64,000 nt of DNA from Nocardia alba NBRC 108234 (GTDB taxonomy: Bacteria > Actinomycetota > Actinomycetes > Mycobacteriales > Mycobacteriaceae). How positions within the stretch are numbered: the first letter of the stretch is position 1; each line of letters begins with the position of its first letter. The notes beneath the pieces are model-generated. The model was not told where the DNA came from. It ran no database searches and worked only from the letters and a program-made list of their open reading frames with translations. Of the stretch, positions 39,307-50,048 are shown one piece after another. The position numbers and the translations under genes were made by a program. Where the stretch lies: positions 62,001 to 126,000 of the forward strand of contig NZ_BDAX01000009.1 of the NCBI RefSeq assembly GCF_001612665.1, in the 5' to 3' direction.

Positions 39307-39437
39307 AATTCCCGCGACGGCACCGAACTCCCGACGCGGTAGCAATTCCCGCGACGGCACCGAACTCCCGACGCGGTAGCAATTCCAGCAACGGGACCGA
39401 ACTCCCGACGCGGAACCAATTCCCGCGACGGCACAGA
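39307..39437. repeat. 37-base tandem repeat, about 3.5 copies
   Basis: Copies begin at 39307, 39344, 39381 and 39418 (the last partial). Each has AATTCCCGCGACGGCACCG, then AACTCCCGACGCGGTAGC with few changes (the third copy has CAGCAACGGGACC). There are no unique spacers, so it is not a CRISPR array. It fills the gap after the crotonase gene together with the hairpin at 39480-39572. Confidence 0.9.
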
Positions 39438-39479
39438 CCCCCAGGCGCAACCAACGCCACGCCGGGCCTGAGCCACCAC

Positions 39480-39572
39480 GGGTTTTCGGCCGCCTCGCAT
39501 CCGAAGGGCGATACGTAACGCCGAAGGCGCAGTATCGCCCTTCGGATGTGAGGCCCTCAGGGCCGAAAACCC
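39480..39572. repeat. long inverted repeat (about 34-bp stem) between convergent genes
   Basis: Left arm 39481-39514 pairs with right arm 39532-39571. The inner 23 bases are complementary except one, and an outer 11-base block (GGTTTTCGGCC with GGCCGAAAACC) pairs after a six-base bulge. The loop is about 17 bases. It can act as a bidirectional terminator, or be a dispersed repeat of REP/MITE type. Confidence 0.85.
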
Positions 39573-39594
39573 CGCGGCGCCAGCCGCCGACAAC

Positions 39595-39846
39595 TCAGCA
39601 TGCAGCGCCGAGGGCGCTGAAGGTGTTCTGCAGCAGGCAGGTCACCTTCGCGTTCACGCCGGAGGAGATGGTGGAGGTGCCGGTGGAGGTCCATTCCTCG
39701 CCGACCTGGGTGGTGGCCACGGGTGCGGCCTGCTCCTCGTAGGGCTCGAGCTTCAGGCCCGCGGCGGTGGCCGAGCCCGCGCCCGTGGTGATGGCGGCGG
39801 CGACGGCGGCGGTCGCGAGGGCAGCGCGAACGGTGGAGATGTGCAT
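39595..39846 (-). CDS. small secreted protein (83 aa)
   Basis: A clear Sec signal peptide (MHISTVRAALATAAVAAAITTGAGSATAAG), with cleavage probably after ATA or SATA-A, leaves a mature protein of about 55 residues. The mature part is rich in Thr, Ser and Glu and ends VTCLLQNTFSALGAAC, with a C-terminal cysteine pair likely joined by a disulfide. The ATG 39844-39846 has AGGAG nine bases upstream; an upstream ATG adds seven residues. I do not recognise a family. Confidence 0.8.
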   Translation of the reverse strand: MHISTVRAALATAAVAAAITTGAGSATAAGLKLEPYEEQAAPVATTQVGEEWTSTGTSTISSGVNAKVTCLLQNTFSALGAAC

Positions 39847-39895
39847 CGGGTTGTGCTCCTTCATCATTCTCTTCTGGTGCGGGCGACGCCCCGGG

Positions 39896-40579
39896 TCAGG
39901 GCAGCCGCCAGTCGACGGGGTCGGCGCCGAGTTCGTCGAGTAGTTCGTTGACCCGGGAGAACGGTCGTGAACCGAAGAACCCGCGCGAGGCGGAAAGCGG
40001 TGAGGGGTGGGCTGATTCGACGTAGGGCACCTCGGCGGCGACGAGCGTGGGCTTGAGTGAGCGCGCGTCGTTGCCCCACAGCACGGCCACGAGCGGCTCG
40101 TTGCGGGCGACCAGCGCCCGGATCGCCTGCTCGGTGACCGCTTCCCAGCCTTTGCCGCGATGGGAGGCGGGCGTGCCGGGGGTGACTGTGAGTACTCGGT
40201 TCAGCAGCAGCACACCCTGATCCGACCAGGGGCTGAGGTCGCCACAGGTCGGCGTATCGAAGCCGAGGTCCTTGCTGTATTCGGCGAAGATGTTGGACAG
40301 GCTGCGCGGCACCGGCGAAACCTGTGGTGTGACAGAGAAACTCAGCCCCATCGCGTGCCCCGGTGTCGGGTACGGGTCCTGGCCGACGATCAGCACCCGC
40401 ACCGCGTCGAACGGACGCTGGAACGCGCGCAGCACGTTCTCGCCTTCGGGAAGATAGCCGCGGCCCGCGGCGTTCTCTTCTCGGAGGAATTCGCCCATTT
40501 CGCTGATGCGGTCGGTGACCGGCTCCAGAGCCCGGGCCCAGCCCGGATCGATGATCTCCGACAGTGGTTTGGCACCCAT
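39896..40579 (-). CDS. ung: uracil-DNA glycosylase (227 aa)
   Basis: Family 1 UDG, removing uracil from DNA. The water-activating motif is [22 protein letters not shown], the uracil recognition region includes [19 protein letters not shown], and the [13 protein letters not shown] loop is the minor-groove leucine loop. It is 11 bases downstream of thiL, as in M. tuberculosis (ung Rv2976c, thiL Rv2977c). Confidence 0.97.
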   Translation of the reverse strand: MGAKPLSEIIDPGWARALEPVTDRISEMGEFLREENAAGRGYLPEGENVLRAFQRPFDAVRVLIVGQDPYPTPGHAMGLSFSVTPQVSPVPRSLSNIFAEYSKDLGFDTPTCGDLSPWSDQGVLLLNRVLTVTPGTPASHRGKGWEAVTEQAIRALVARNEPLVAVLWGNDARSLKPTLVAAEVPYVESAHPSPLSASRGFFGSRPFSRVNELLDELGADPVDWRLP

Positions 40580-40590
40580 GACCGCACAAC

Positions 40591-41568
40591 CTATCGTTCG
40601 TCGTCGGTGGGCGTGTCGTCCACCCCACGGAACGATTCCCAGCCGGTGTCGCCGGTGGGTGCCATGCCGTCGACCGTGACCCCGCTGCCTGCGGTTACCG
40701 CACCGATCGGGCGCCAGCCCGCGGGTAGCGCCGCCTCGGCGGACCAGGTTCCGGCGAAGGCGTGATCTTCACCGCCGGCCAGAATCCATTGCGCGGCATC
40801 GGCATCGAGCAGTGTCGCCAGTGCCGACAGTTCGGGGTCGGTCAGTGCCGCGCTGTGTACGTCGATCGCGACGTGCGAGGCGGCGGCGAGATGCCCGAGG
40901 TCGGCGAGCAGTCCATCGGAGACGTCGGTGAGGGCGGTCGGGGTGTGCGTGCCGAACGCGTCGATCACGGCGGCGTACGGCGGTTGCGGAACACGATGTG
41001 CCGCAAGGGCATAGGCGTAGGCCGGATCGGTGAAGTCCGAGTCGCCGGTCAATACGGCCAGCCCCGCGCCGGACCAGCCGAGTTCGCCCGCCACCGCGAC
41101 GATATCGCCGACCACCGCGCCCGAGCGAGTGATGGCGGCTTGTCCGCCGAGGTCGCCGAAGGCTGTCACCGAGACGACCAGTTGTTCGCTGCGTACCAGG
41201 TCGCCGCCCGCGATGGAACCCCCGGCGCGGTTCGCCTCGATCCACATCCCGTCGGTGATCGCTTCGACCACCGCCGCGGGGGTGTCGGCCGGGCAGCCGA
41301 GCGCGACCACGAACGCTGTCGGCCGCGCCCCCATCGCCACCACGTCGGCGGCGTTCTGGGCGATGGCCTTGCGGCCGATGTCGACGGGCGAGGACCAGTC
41401 GAGCCGGAAGTGTCTGCCTTCGACGAGCATGTCGGTGCTCACGACGAACCGCCCGTCGGGCGCGGCGACCAGTGCGGCATCGTCACCGGGGCCGAGCAGT
41501 ACGTGCGCGGCCTGCTCCCTACCGGCGTTGATCCGGTCGATCAAGGCGAATTCGCCCAGCTCACGCAC
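40591..41568 (-). CDS. thiL: thiamine-monophosphate kinase (325 aa)
   Basis: Makes thiamine pyrophosphate. Typical ThiL features are [11 protein letters not shown] near the start, [73 protein letters not shown] and [12 protein letters not shown] chose GTG 41566-41568 (VRELGEF), just before the conserved GEF motif. No ATG, GTG or TTG appears in the 60 bases upstream in frame, so an unusual start is also possible. Ung follows. Confidence 0.88.
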   Translation of the reverse strand: MRELGEFALIDRINAGREQAAHVLLGPGDDAALVAAPDGRFVVSTDMLVEGRHFRLDWSSPVDIGRKAIAQNAADVVAMGARPTAFVVALGCPADTPAAVVEAITDGMWIEANRAGGSIAGGDLVRSEQLVVSVTAFGDLGGQAAITRSGAVVGDIVAVAGELGWSGAGLAVLTGDSDFTDPAYAYALAAHRVPQPPYAAVIDAFGTHTPTALTDVSDGLLADLGHLAAASHVAIDVHSAALTDPELSALATLLDADAAQWILAGGEDHAFAGTWSAEAALPAGWRPIGAVTAGSGVTVDGMAPTGDTGWESFRGVDDTPTDDER

Positions 41569-41713
41569 CGTCTGTGGACGGTTGTCCTCGCTGATGACCG
41601 ACCCTTTCCCGCTGTGCTGCTGACCGATGAAATCGCCCCGACGGTACCCTTTCGGAGGCGATCGGGCACCACCGACGGCGCAGGCGAACCTCGAACGGAA
41701 GGACCACACAGCT

Positions 41714-42391
41714 ATGGCGGACTCGACACCGGAGGATCGCGACGAGGCGACCACCCCCGACGACACCGCCGCCGCCGACGCGAAATCGTCCACCGACGAG
41801 CCGACGACCGACAACAGGCCGGGATCGGGCGAAGGCAAGGACCTCGACGACACCGAGCTCGAGTCACACCATTCCCCCGCGCTGATCGCCACCGCGGTCG
41901 CCCTGCCCGTCGTCCTGATCGTCGCCGTCCTGGTCGCCGCCTTCATCGCCCTGCGCGCCCCCGTCGAACGCGAACCCCTCGCCCTGGGTCCGGTCCCTGC
42001 CCCCGCCGCCGACGGCCCGGCCTGTCAGGCACTGCTGCCCGCCCTGCCCGCCGAACTCGGCGACCACACCAAGGCGACCCTCGCCGAACCCGCCCCGCCG
42101 GCCACCCGCGCCTGGCAGCTCCCCGACGGCGGCGACCCGATCACGCTGCGCTGCGGCCTCGACCGTCCCCTCGAATTCAACCGCGCGTCGCCGCTGACGG
42201 TGATCGATGGCGTGACGTGGTTCCAGGTCCGTGACGAGGCGGGCAAGACCGGTACCTGGTTCGCCGTCGACCGTGAGACCTACATCGCCCTGACCGTTCC
42301 CGACGGCTCGGGCACCAGCGCGGTCCAGACCGTGTCCGACACCATCAACGCGAATCTTCCTGCCCGCGCACCAACTCCAGGCGAACTCTGA
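41714..42391 (+). CDS. DUF3515 family membrane-anchored protein (225 aa)
   Basis: An acidic N-terminal segment (residues 1-50), one transmembrane helix (about 55-80), and an outer domain with ACQALLPALPAEL, LRCGLDRPLEFN, and VTWFQVRDEAG. That is the DUF3515 pattern. M. tuberculosis Rv2980, next to ddlA, is the likely counterpart. The start ATG 41714-41716 has AAGGA 11 bases upstream. Function unknown; the partner domain faces outside. It is divergent from thiL and convergent to ddl. Confidence 0.88.
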   Translation: MADSTPEDRDEATTPDDTAAADAKSSTDEPTTDNRPGSGEGKDLDDTELESHHSPALIATAVALPVVLIVAVLVAAFIALRAPVEREPLALGPVPAPAADGPACQALLPALPAELGDHTKATLAEPAPPATRAWQLPDGGDPITLRCGLDRPLEFNRASPLTVIDGVTWFQVRDEAGKTGTWFAVDRETYIALTVPDGSGTSAVQTVSDTINANLPARAPTPGEL

Positions 42392-42457
42392 GCTAACCGG
42401 CTGGCGCCGAGCGGTTTTCGCGAACGCTCCCGCCGAAAGCCCTGCGGCCGAACGGAA

Positions 42458-43549
42458 TTACCGCAGCCCGGTTCCGCGCGCGAGGGCCGTCTCGATCAGC
42501 GTCGACACCAGGGTCGGGTAGTCGATACCGGTGGCTTCCCACATCCGGGGGTACTGCGAGATCGGCGTGAAGCCGGGCATCGTGTTGATCTCGTTGATCA
42601 CCGGACCGTTCTCGGTGACGAAGAAGTCGACCCGCGCCAGCCCCTGGCAGTCCAGCGCACGGAACGCGCGCACCGACAGTTCCCTGATCTCGTCGGCGAC
42701 GTCGTCGTCGAGCTTGGCGGGCACATCGAATTCGCACACGTCGTCGAGATATTTGGTGGCGAAGTCGTAGAACTCGGGCGCGGCCGCGTCGGCATCGGGC
42801 ATCCGGATCTCGGAGACGACACTGCCACGCACCGCACCGTCGGCGAATTCCAGTACGCCGCACTCGACTTCACGTCCGACGATGCCCGCTTCGATGATCA
42901 CCTTGGGATCGTGCGCACGGGCGGTGGCGATGGCCGTGGCGAGATCGGCCCAATCGGTGATCTTGGTGATGCCGATCGAGGAGCCACCGCGCGCGGGCTT
43001 GACGAAGGCGGGCAGGCCGATCCTGGTCCGGTCGGCGTCGGACAGGGTCTCGGTGCCCGGCCGCAGCACAACCTGCACGCCGACGGGCAACGATTCGGCA
43101 GCCAGCAATTTCTTGGTGAACTCTTTGTCCATGCCGGCCGCACTGGCCAGCACGCCCGCGCCGACGTAGGGAATCCCGGCCAATTCGAGCATGCCCTGCA
43201 GGGTGCCGTCCTCGCCGAAGGGCCCGTGCAGGATCGGGAACACGACATCGACGTTGCCGAGGACATCGCTCGAGTCGAGCGCGACCAGCGCACCGGAGCG
43301 GCCGGGGTCAGCGGCGAGGGTGAGCGCGGTTCCCGACGCGTCGACCTGCGGTTGCGTACCGTGGCTCAGCGCCAGTTCGCCGATCCCGTCGGCGAGCACC
43401 CAGCCGCCGGTCGGGGTGATACCGATCGGCACCACCTCGTAGCGGGTGGGATCGAGGTTGCGCAGCACGCTGCTCGCCGATACACACGAGACCGCGTGCT
43501 CGCTGCTGCGCCCGCCGAACACCACAGCCACCCTGATCCGTTCCGTCAT
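42458..43549 (-). CDS. ddl: D-alanine-D-alanine ligase (363 aa)
   Basis: ATP-grasp enzyme for the peptidoglycan dipeptide. Signatures include [19 protein letters not shown] at the N terminus, [30 protein letters not shown], and [39 protein letters not shown] near the C terminus. The ATG at 43547-43549 was used; a GTG three codons earlier is possible. It precedes nothing on the same strand within the cluster; gpsA lies upstream. Confidence 0.96.
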   Translation of the reverse strand: MTERIRVAVVFGGRSSEHAVSCVSASSVLRNLDPTRYEVVPIGITPTGGWVLADGIGELALSHGTQPQVDASGTALTLAADPGRSGALVALDSSDVLGNVDVVFPILHGPFGEDGTLQGMLELAGIPYVGAGVLASAAGMDKEFTKKLLAAESLPVGVQVVLRPGTETLSDADRTRIGLPAFVKPARGGSSIGITKITDWADLATAIATARAHDPKVIIEAGIVGREVECGVLEFADGAVRGSVVSEIRMPDADAAAPEFYDFATKYLDDVCEFDVPAKLDDDVADEIRELSVRAFRALDCQGLARVDFFVTENGPVINEINTMPGFTPISQYPRMWEATGIDYPTLVSTLIETALARGTGLR

Positions 43550-43593
43550 GAACGTCACCGTAGTAGGTCCCGGCCGCCATGGCGCTATCGCCC

Positions 43594-44589
43594 TTATTCG
43601 GGTTTGATCCGCCTGCCGAGCAGGCTGCCGACCGCCTCACTCACCGATAGCCCCTCATGGCACACCCTGTGCACCGCGTCGGTGAGCGGCATCTCCACCC
43701 CGTGCTCGGCGGCGAGGGCGCGCACCGATGTGCACGACTTCACACCTTCGGCCACCTGCCCATTGGTCGCTTCCTGGGCGGCCGACATCGTGCCGCCCGC
43801 GCCGAGCGCGTACCCGAAGGACCGGTTGCGCGACAGCGGAGAGGTACAGGTAGCCACCAGATCGCCGACGCCCGCGAGCCCGGCCAGCGTCACCGGTTGC
43901 GCGCCCAGCGCTACCCCGAGCCGGATCACCTCGGCGAGTCCGCGCGTGATCAGGCTGGCCGCCGTGTTGTCGCCCAGTCCCATTCCCGACGCGATGCCGC
44001 ACGCGAGCGCGATGACGTTCTTGCACGCACCACCGATCTCGCAGCCGATCACATCGGTATTGGTGTAGGGCCGGAAGTACCCGGTGGCGCAGGCGCGCTG
44101 CGCCGCGCCCGCCCGTTCGGTGTCGGTGCAGGCGATCACCGTCGCCGCGGGCTGGCGTTCGACGATCTCGTGCGCCAGGTTCGGCCCCGACAGCACCGCG
44201 ACACGTCCCGGCTCGGCCCCGGTGACCTCACCGATCACCTGGCTCATCCGCAGCAGCGTGCCGGTCTCGATCCCCTTGGCCAGACTCAACAGGGTGGCGT
44301 CGGACCCGATATCGCCCTTCCACAGGTCCAGGTTCGCGCGCAACGACTGCGACGGCACCGCCAGCACCACCAGATCGGCCCCGTCCAGCGCCACCCGATG
44401 GTCATCGGTCCCCCGCACCGGCGGTAGCTGCACGCCGGGCAGGTAGAACGGATTGCGGTGCTCGGTATCGAGCGCCCGCGCGACCTCGGGCCGCCTGGCC
44501 CAGATCGTCACGTCGGTTCCCGCCTCGGCCAACACCTTCGCGAACGCCGTGCCCCACGACCCCGCACCCATAACCGCCGCCCTCGTCAT
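43594..44589 (-). CDS. gpsA: glycerol-3-phosphate dehydrogenase, NAD(P)+ (331 aa)
   Basis: Makes sn-glycerol-3-phosphate for phospholipids. The NAD-binding loop [19 protein letters not shown] is at the N terminus. [58 protein letters not shown] and [10 protein letters not shown] are diagnostic blocks. The start ATG 44587-44589 avoids the ten-residue extension that would run into the start of cofC. It is divergent from the guanylyltransferase gene. Confidence 0.96.
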   Translation of the reverse strand: MTRAAVMGAGSWGTAFAKVLAEAGTDVTIWARRPEVARALDTEHRNPFYLPGVQLPPVRGTDDHRVALDGADLVVLAVPSQSLRANLDLWKGDIGSDATLLSLAKGIETGTLLRMSQVIGEVTGAEPGRVAVLSGPNLAHEIVERQPAATVIACTDTERAGAAQRACATGYFRPYTNTDVIGCEIGGACKNVIALACGIASGMGLGDNTAASLITRGLAEVIRLGVALGAQPVTLAGLAGVGDLVATCTSPLSRNRSFGYALGAGGTMSAAQEATNGQVAEGVKSCTSVRALAAEHGVEMPLTDAVHRVCHEGLSVSEAVGSLLGRRIKPE

Positions 44590-44621
44590 CAGCCCAATAT
44601 GCCATGCAAGGATCGACAACC

Positions 44622-45290
44622 ATGCACACCGTGCACGCCGTGATGGCGGTCAAACAGATCGGCCGGGCCAAGAGCAGGCTGGCAAGCGTGCTGAGCGCCG
44701 AGCAGCGCGCCCAGCTCGTGCTGTCCATGTTCACCGACACCGTCGTCGCCGCGGCCGCCGTGCCCGAGCTGGTGTCGCTGACCGTGGTCACTCCCGATCC
44801 GCTGGTCGCCGCCCGCGCCATCGAGCTCGGCGCGCACGTGCTCGACGAACCACCCGCCGGTGCCGACCCGCTCAACACCGCGCTCGCCGCGGGCGCCGCC
44901 GACGTGCGCGATCGACACGGCCCCACCGCGCTGCTCGCGCTGCAAGCCGACCTGCCTGCCCTTCGCCCGTCCGAGCTGGCCGACATGCTCGCTGTCGCGG
45001 CCGGTGCCCGATCGGTGGTGATCGATCACACAGGGACCGGCACCGCCGCGTTGCTGGTCGATTCCGGAGCGCCGCTGTCACCTCGATTCGGCGCCGATTC
45101 CGCGCGCGCGCACCGCGCCGACGGCGCCGTGCCACTGGCCGGGCACTGGCCCGGCCTGCGCTGCGATGTCGACACCCCCGAGGATCTCGACCTCGTCCGC
45201 GCGCTCGGCGTCGGCGAGTTCACCACTTCGACGTTGCGCGAATTCGGATTCACATCGCACAGAGGTGATCCCGTACGCACAGTGTGCTAG
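44622..45290 (+). CDS. fbiD: 2-phospho-L-lactate/phosphoenolpyruvate guanylyltransferase for coenzyme F420 (222 aa)
   Basis: CofC/FbiD family: [19 protein letters not shown], then [42 protein letters not shown], and a C-terminal [13 protein letters not shown], which fit a nucleotidyltransferase. In mycobacteria the homologue (Rv2983) uses phosphoenolpyruvate and is named FbiD. The start ATG 44622-44624 has AAGGA nine bases upstream. Its place between gpsA and ppk matches the mycobacterial order. Confidence 0.9.
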   Translation: MHTVHAVMAVKQIGRAKSRLASVLSAEQRAQLVLSMFTDTVVAAAAVPELVSLTVVTPDPLVAARAIELGAHVLDEPPAGADPLNTALAAGAADVRDRHGPTALLALQADLPALRPSELADMLAVAAGARSVVIDHTGTGTAALLVDSGAPLSPRFGADSARAHRADGAVPLAGHWPGLRCDVDTPEDLDLVRALGVGEFTTSTLREFGFTSHRGDPVRTVC

Positions 45291-45362
45291 CCGATCGCCA
45301 CAATCGGACCGGTCGGGACGATTCGTGCGATGTCGTGATGCGCGGCGCCCGTTTCTCGAGGG

Positions 45363-47531
45363 ATGATTGATCTCGTGAGCGATACGGAAACCATCAAGCA
45401 GCTGCCCCCGATTTCCCCGCCACCTGCGGCCGCCATCGCCTCGGGCGGTGACGCCAGCACGCAGCGGTTGCCCCGCGATCGCTACCTCAACCGCGAGTTG
45501 AGCTGGCTCGACTTCAATGCCCGGGTCATGGCCCTGGCAGAAGACGCCTCGCTGCCGTTGCTGGAGCGAGCCAAATTCCTCGCGATCTTCGCGTCGAACC
45601 TCGACGAGTTCTACATGGTGCGCGTGGCCGGCTTGAAACGCCGGGCCGAGACCGGGCTGTCGGTGCGCTCGGCCGACGGTCGCTCACCCTCGGAGCAGCT
45701 GGAGATGATCAGTGCCCGCGCCCAGGAGCTCGCCGAGCGGCATGCGAAGGTCTTCATCGACGAGGTGAACCCGGCGCTGTCCGCCGAGGGCATCGACATC
45801 ATCGGCTGGAGCGACCTCGACGACGATGAACGCCGACGACTGTCGGGTTACTTCACCGACCAGGTTTTCCCGGTCCTCACACCGCTGGCCGTCGACCCGG
45901 CGCACCCGTTCCCCTACATCTCCGGCCTGAGCCTGAATCTCGCCGTGACCGTGCGCGATACCGGGACCGGCGGCGAGCACTTCGCCCGCGTGAAGGTGCC
46001 CGACAACGTCGACCGTTTCGTGCGGGTGCGCCGCACCGGCGCGCCGTCGGCGATCGCGGCGTTCCTGCCGATGGAAGACCTCATCGCCGCCCACCTCGAT
46101 CTGCTGTTCCCCGGTCTGACCGTGGTGGAGACACATTCGTTCCGGATCACCCGCAACGCCGATTTCGAGGTCGACGAGGACCGCGACGAAGATCTGCTGC
46201 AGGCGATGGAGCGCGAGCTCGCCCGCCGCCGCTTCGGCAAGCCGGTGCGGCTCGAGGTCTCCGACGACATGACCGAGCACATGCTGGAGTTACTACTACG
46301 TGAGTTAGAGGTCGACCCCGCCGACGTCATCCAGGTACCCGGCCTGCTCGACCTGTCCTGCCTGTGGCAGGTCTACGGCGTCGACCGCCCCGAACTCAAA
46401 GACGCGCCGTATGTCCCGGCCACCCCGGCGGCCTTCGGCGAGCGCGAGACCCCGCGCAACGTCTTCGCCGCGCTGCGCGAGGGCGACGTGCTGGTGCACC
46501 ACCCCTACGACTCCTTCTCCACCAGCGTGCAACGCTTCATCGAGCAGGCCGCGGCCGACCCGCAGGTGCTGGCGATCAAGCAGACGCTCTACCGCACCTC
46601 CGGCGACTCCCCCATCATCAATTCACTGGTCGAGGCCGCGGAGGCGGGCAAGCAGGTCGTCGCGCTGGTCGAGATCAAGGCCCGTTTCGACGAGCAGGCC
46701 AACATCAAATGGGCGCGCGAGCTGGAACAGGCGGGCGTGCACGTGGTCTACGGCCTCGTCGGTCTGAAAACCCACTGCAAGACCTGCCTGGTGGTGCGCC
46801 GCGAGGGTTCGACCATCCGCCGCTACTGCCACATCGGCACCGGCAACTACAACCCGAAGACCGCGCGCCTGTACGAGGACGTCGGGTTGTTCACCGCCGC
46901 ACCGGAGATCGGCGCCGATCTCACCGACCTGTTCAACTCGCTCACCGGATACTCCCGCAAGGAGGACTACCGCAACCTGATGGTCGCGCCGCTGGGCGTG
47001 CGCGCGGGCATCGTCGAGCGGATCGACCGCGAGATCGAACTGGCCGGGCAGGGTTGCGCCGCCCGGATCCGGATCAAGGCCAACGCGATCGTCGACGAGC
47101 AGATCATCGACGCGCTCTACCGCGCATCCCTGGCGGGTGTGCCGGTACAGATCGTGGTGCGCGGCATCTGCGGGCTGCGCGCGGGTGTGCCCGGTCTGAG
47201 CGAGAACATCGAGGTGCGCTCGATCCTCGGCCGCTTCCTGGAACATTCCCGGGTGATGGAATTCGGCGCGCAGGGCCAGACGTGGATCGGCAGCGCCGAC
47301 ATGATGCACCGCAATCTCGACCGTCGCGTCGAGGTGATGGTGCAGGTGAAGGATCCCAAACTCGTCGATCAACTCTCGCAGGTATTCGATTCCGCGCTCG
47401 ATCCGGCGACCCGCTGCTGGATCCTGCTGCCGGACGGGACGTGGCAGGCCAGTCCGACCGATGTCGAGGCCGACCAGGTGCGTGATCACCAGGCTTTCCT
47501 CATGCGTCGCCGTCGCCCCGATCAGCCATGA
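45363..47531 (+). CDS. ppk1: polyphosphate kinase (722 aa)
   Basis: Polymerises ATP gamma-phosphate into polyphosphate. The N domain begins with [22 protein letters not shown], and the phospholipase-D-like C domains contain the autophosphorylated His490 in [20 protein letters not shown]; a second histidine-bearing region follows in the C terminus. Length is normal. ATG 45363 was taken, with GTG 45375 as an alternative. Its TGA overlaps the mutT1 ATG (ATGA). Confidence 0.96.
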   Translation: MIDLVSDTETIKQLPPISPPPAAAIASGGDASTQRLPRDRYLNRELSWLDFNARVMALAEDASLPLLERAKFLAIFASNLDEFYMVRVAGLKRRAETGLSVRSADGRSPSEQLEMISARAQELAERHAKVFIDEVNPALSAEGIDIIGWSDLDDDERRRLSGYFTDQVFPVLTPLAVDPAHPFPYISGLSLNLAVTVRDTGTGGEHFARVKVPDNVDRFVRVRRTGAPSAIAAFLPMEDLIAAHLDLLFPGLTVVETHSFRITRNADFEVDEDRDEDLLQAMERELARRRFGKPVRLEVSDDMTEHMLELLLRELEVDPADVIQVPGLLDLSCLWQVYGVDRPELKDAPYVPATPAAFGERETPRNVFAALREGDVLVHHPYDSFSTSVQRFIEQAAADPQVLAIKQTLYRTSGDSPIINSLVEAAEAGKQVVALVEIKARFDEQANIKWARELEQAGVHVVYGLVGLKTHCKTCLVVRREGSTIRRYCHIGTGNYNPKTARLYEDVGLFTAAPEIGADLTDLFNSLTGYSRKEDYRNLMVAPLGVRAGIVERIDREIELAGQGCAARIRIKANAIVDEQIIDALYRASLAGVPVQIVVRGICGLRAGVPGLSENIEVRSILGRFLEHSRVMEFGAQGQTWIGSADMMHRNLDRRVEVMVQVKDPKLVDQLSQVFDSALDPATRCWILLPDGTWQASPTDVEADQVRDHQAFLMRRRRPDQP

Positions 47532-48475
47532 GCGCACAGACCGAGGACGCGTCGTTGCGCGACCCGCGCGTACGGCCCAATATCCATGCCGCGGGAGCGG
47601 TCCTGTGGCGCGCGGGCGCGCGCGGCCCGGAGATCGGCGTCATCCACCGGCCGAAATACGGTGACTGGTCGCTACCCAAGGGCAAGCTCGATCCCGGCGA
47701 GACCCCGGCGGTCGCGGCCGTGCGCGAGGTAGGCGAGGAAACCGGCCTCACCGCCACGCTGGGGCGCTATCTCGGCCATGTCACCTATCCGATCCCGGGC
47801 CACCGTCAGCTCAAGCGGGTCGACTACTGGGCCGCCGAGGCCGCCGACGGCGACTTCGCCGTCAACGCCGAAGTCGACCAGTTGCGGTGGTACCCGCTGG
47901 CGCGGGTGATGGACCAATTGTCGTATCCGATGGATCGCCAGATCGTGCGGATCTTCGCCCGGCTGCCCGCGCGCACCGACACGGTGCTGCTCGTGCGCCA
48001 CGCCAAGGCGGGCAAGCGCGAACACTTCGACGGACCCGACGAGTTGCGCCCACTCGAAGCCGCCGGGGAACAGCAGTCGAAGGCATTGACGCCGAATCTG
48101 TTGGCGTTCGGCGCATCCGAGATCTATTCCGCCGATCCGCTGCGCTGTATCCAAACCGTGACCCCGTTGGCAGAACAGCTCAACGCCGAAATCAATTGCG
48201 AGCCAATGTTTTCCGAGCAAGGTTACGATTCAGCGAAAGGTGCGGCGCGGCAACGATTTCTGTCGTTGGTAACAGATCGGGGGGTGCCGGTGGTATGCAG
48301 TCAGGGCGGGGTGATTCCCGATCTCACCCAGTGGCTGGCCGAGCAGGGCGGGCTCACGCTGCCCTCGGCACGCAATCGCAAGGGCAGCGTCTGGGCATTG
48401 TCGTTCGTCGCGGACCGATTAGTCGCGGCCAACCATATGGACCGCGCGTTGTCGACGGCAATCGTCACCACCTGA
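47528..48475 (+). CDS. mutT1: MutT1-like NUDIX hydrolase fused to histidine phosphatase (315 aa)
   Basis: The N-terminal NUDIX domain has the full box [23 protein letters not shown], so diphosphate hydrolase activity toward oxidised nucleotides or diadenosine polyphosphates is likely. The C-terminal histidine-phosphatase domain has [18 protein letters not shown], the RHG-type site as RHA. M. tuberculosis MutT1 (Rv2985) has the same two-domain structure and follows ppk. The ATG at 47528 overlaps the ppk stop, so both are coupled. Confidence 0.95.
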   Translation: MSAQTEDASLRDPRVRPNIHAAGAVLWRAGARGPEIGVIHRPKYGDWSLPKGKLDPGETPAVAAVREVGEETGLTATLGRYLGHVTYPIPGHRQLKRVDYWAAEAADGDFAVNAEVDQLRWYPLARVMDQLSYPMDRQIVRIFARLPARTDTVLLVRHAKAGKREHFDGPDELRPLEAAGEQQSKALTPNLLAFGASEIYSADPLRCIQTVTPLAEQLNAEINCEPMFSEQGYDSAKGAARQRFLSLVTDRGVPVVCSQGGVIPDLTQWLAEQGGLTLPSARNRKGSVWALSFVADRLVAANHMDRALSTAIVTT

Positions 48476-48504
48476 GTCGCTCACACCGACGCGAAACAGC
48501 CGAA

Positions 48505-48530
48505 ACGGCCCCGGGGATTCCCGGGGCCGT
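48505..48530. terminator. bidirectional terminator between mutT1 and hupB
   Basis: An 11-base perfect stem (48505-48515 with 48520-48530) and a GATT loop between two convergent genes. It has a TCTC tail on the plus strand and a TTTCGG tail on the minus strand. Confidence 0.85.
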
Positions 48531-48597
48531 TCTCGGTCCAGTGGTGGGTGATGCGGCTTACGTACACATTCCCCGACCTGATCCCGCTGCGGCAGGA

Positions 48598-49248
48598 TCA
48601 ACGAGCACGACGGGCGGCAGTCTTCTTGGCAGCAGTCTTCTTGGCGGCAGGAGCCTTCTTCGCAGCAGTGGTCTTCTTGGCGGCCGTGGTCTTGGCCGCC
48701 GTCACCTTCTTCACGGGCGCCTTCTTGGCCGCCGTCACCTTCTTGGCGGGCGCCTTCTTGGCCGCCGTCACTTTCTTTGCCGCCGTGGTCTTCTTGGCGG
48801 CAGGTGCCTTGGTGGCTGCCTTACGGGCCGTGGTCTTGGCCGGACCCTTGGACGGCGTGGCCTTCTTGGCCGCGGTCTTCTTGGCCGCGGTCTTCTTGGC
48901 TGCCGCCTTCTTCGCCGCCACCGGGGCATTCACGCCCCGCTTGACGGCGGGCCCGGACGAGGCCAGCTTCTGCTTACCGGCGATGACCGCCTTGAACTGC
49001 GCGCCCGGCCGGAAGGCAGGCACCGAAGTGGCCTTCACCTTCACGGTTTCACCGGTACGCGGGTTACGGGCGACCCGGGGGGCACGCTTGCGCTGTTCGA
49101 ACACACCGAATCCGGTGATGGTGACGCTTTGACCCTTGTGCACGGCACGGACGATGGTGTCGACAACATTCTCGACAGCCGCGGTAGCCGTCCGCCTGTC
49201 CGTACCCAACTTTTCGGTCAGAACGTCGATCAGTTCCGCCTTGTTCAT
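48598..49248 (-). CDS. hupB: HU-like nucleoid protein HupB with Lys/Ala-rich tail (216 aa)
   Basis: Residues 1-90 form the HU domain ([43 protein letters not shown]). After about residue 105 the tail is a run of PAKK, AAKK and TAKK-type repeats ending AARRAR, as in the mycobacterial histone-like HupB (Rv2986c). It binds and compacts DNA. The order hupB, leuD, leuC matches M. tuberculosis. The tail is low complexity and may vary in length among strains. Confidence 0.96.
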   Translation of the reverse strand: MNKAELIDVLTEKLGTDRRTATAAVENVVDTIVRAVHKGQSVTITGFGVFEQRKRAPRVARNPRTGETVKVKATSVPAFRPGAQFKAVIAGKQKLASSGPAVKRGVNAPVAAKKAAAKKTAAKKTAAKKATPSKGPAKTTARKAATKAPAAKKTTAAKKVTAAKKAPAKKVTAAKKAPVKKVTAAKTTAAKKTTAAKKAPAAKKTAAKKTAARRAR

Positions 49249-49404
49249 TGAATCCTCCGCAGACTAATGGCCCGTCGTCGGACCGACTAGGTACCACGGT
49301 AAACCCAGTTTGAGCAAGAGTCTATGTGCCACGCCAAAATTCATGTGGTTTAGCACACGTCCAGCTACCTTCGCCCGGTATGCGCCCCTAAGCGCCCCAG
49401 CTGA

Positions 49405-50013
49405 TTACGCTCGTGAAATAGGCTCCGGCAGCGTCACGGGTTTCCATGACGGCCTTCCCTTTTCGAACTCGCTGATCTCGTCGGCGCGGCGCAGCGTGAG
49501 GCCGACGTCGTCCAAACCCTCCAGCAGACGCCACCGGGTGTAGTCGTCAATATCGAACGGCAACACGACGGTTCCCGCTGTGACGGTGCGCGCCGACAGA
49601 TCGACAACCAATTCGATGCCGGGCTGTTCCTCGATCAGCTTCCAGAGCATTTCGACATCGTTCTGTGACATCTGTGCGGCCAACAGCCCACCCTTGCCCG
49701 CATTTCCACGGAAGATGTCGGCGAAACGCGACGAGATGACCACCCGAAAGCCGTAGTCCGACAGCGCCCACACGGCGTGCTCACGGGAAGAACCGGTGCC
49801 GAAATCCGGGCCCGCCACCAGGACGCTGCCCCGGTTGAACGGCTCGGCGTTGAGAATGAACTCCGGATCAGCGCGCCAACCGGCGAACAAGCCGTCCTCG
49901 AAACCCGTTCGGGTCACGCGCTTCAGGTAAACGGCCGGGATGATCTGATCGGTGTCGACATTGGACCGGCGCAGCGGTACGCCGATGCCTTTGTGAACGG
50001 TGAAGGCTTCCAT
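49405..50013 (-). CDS. leuD: 3-isopropylmalate dehydratase small subunit (202 aa)
   Basis: Partner of LeuC in leucine synthesis. The N-terminal [19 protein letters not shown] and [25 protein letters not shown], plus the GKGGLLAA region, are diagnostic for the swivelling small subunit. It follows leuC after 35 bases on the same strand. Confidence 0.97.
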   Translation of the reverse strand: MEAFTVHKGIGVPLRRSNVDTDQIIPAVYLKRVTRTGFEDGLFAGWRADPEFILNAEPFNRGSVLVAGPDFGTGSSREHAVWALSDYGFRVVISSRFADIFRGNAGKGGLLAAQMSQNDVEMLWKLIEEQPGIELVVDLSARTVTAGTVVLPFDIDDYTRWRLLEGLDDVGLTLRRADEISEFEKGRPSWKPVTLPEPISRA

Positions 50014-50048
50014 AACGATTCCCTTTCGATCTGTGGGTGATCGGAGAC

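Noticed and set aside
39307..39437. CRISPR-like repeat array
   Set aside because: Units are directly adjacent without unique spacers and there are no cas genes in the window.
37864..39450. 528-codon minus-strand frame with repetitive C-terminal peptides
   Set aside because: It opposes GNAT and crotonase genes; the repeats come from the 37-base tandem DNA repeat.
40591..41946. Longer thiL reading frame reaching 41946
   Set aside because: The extension overlaps the divergent DUF3515 gene and its composition is low-complexity.
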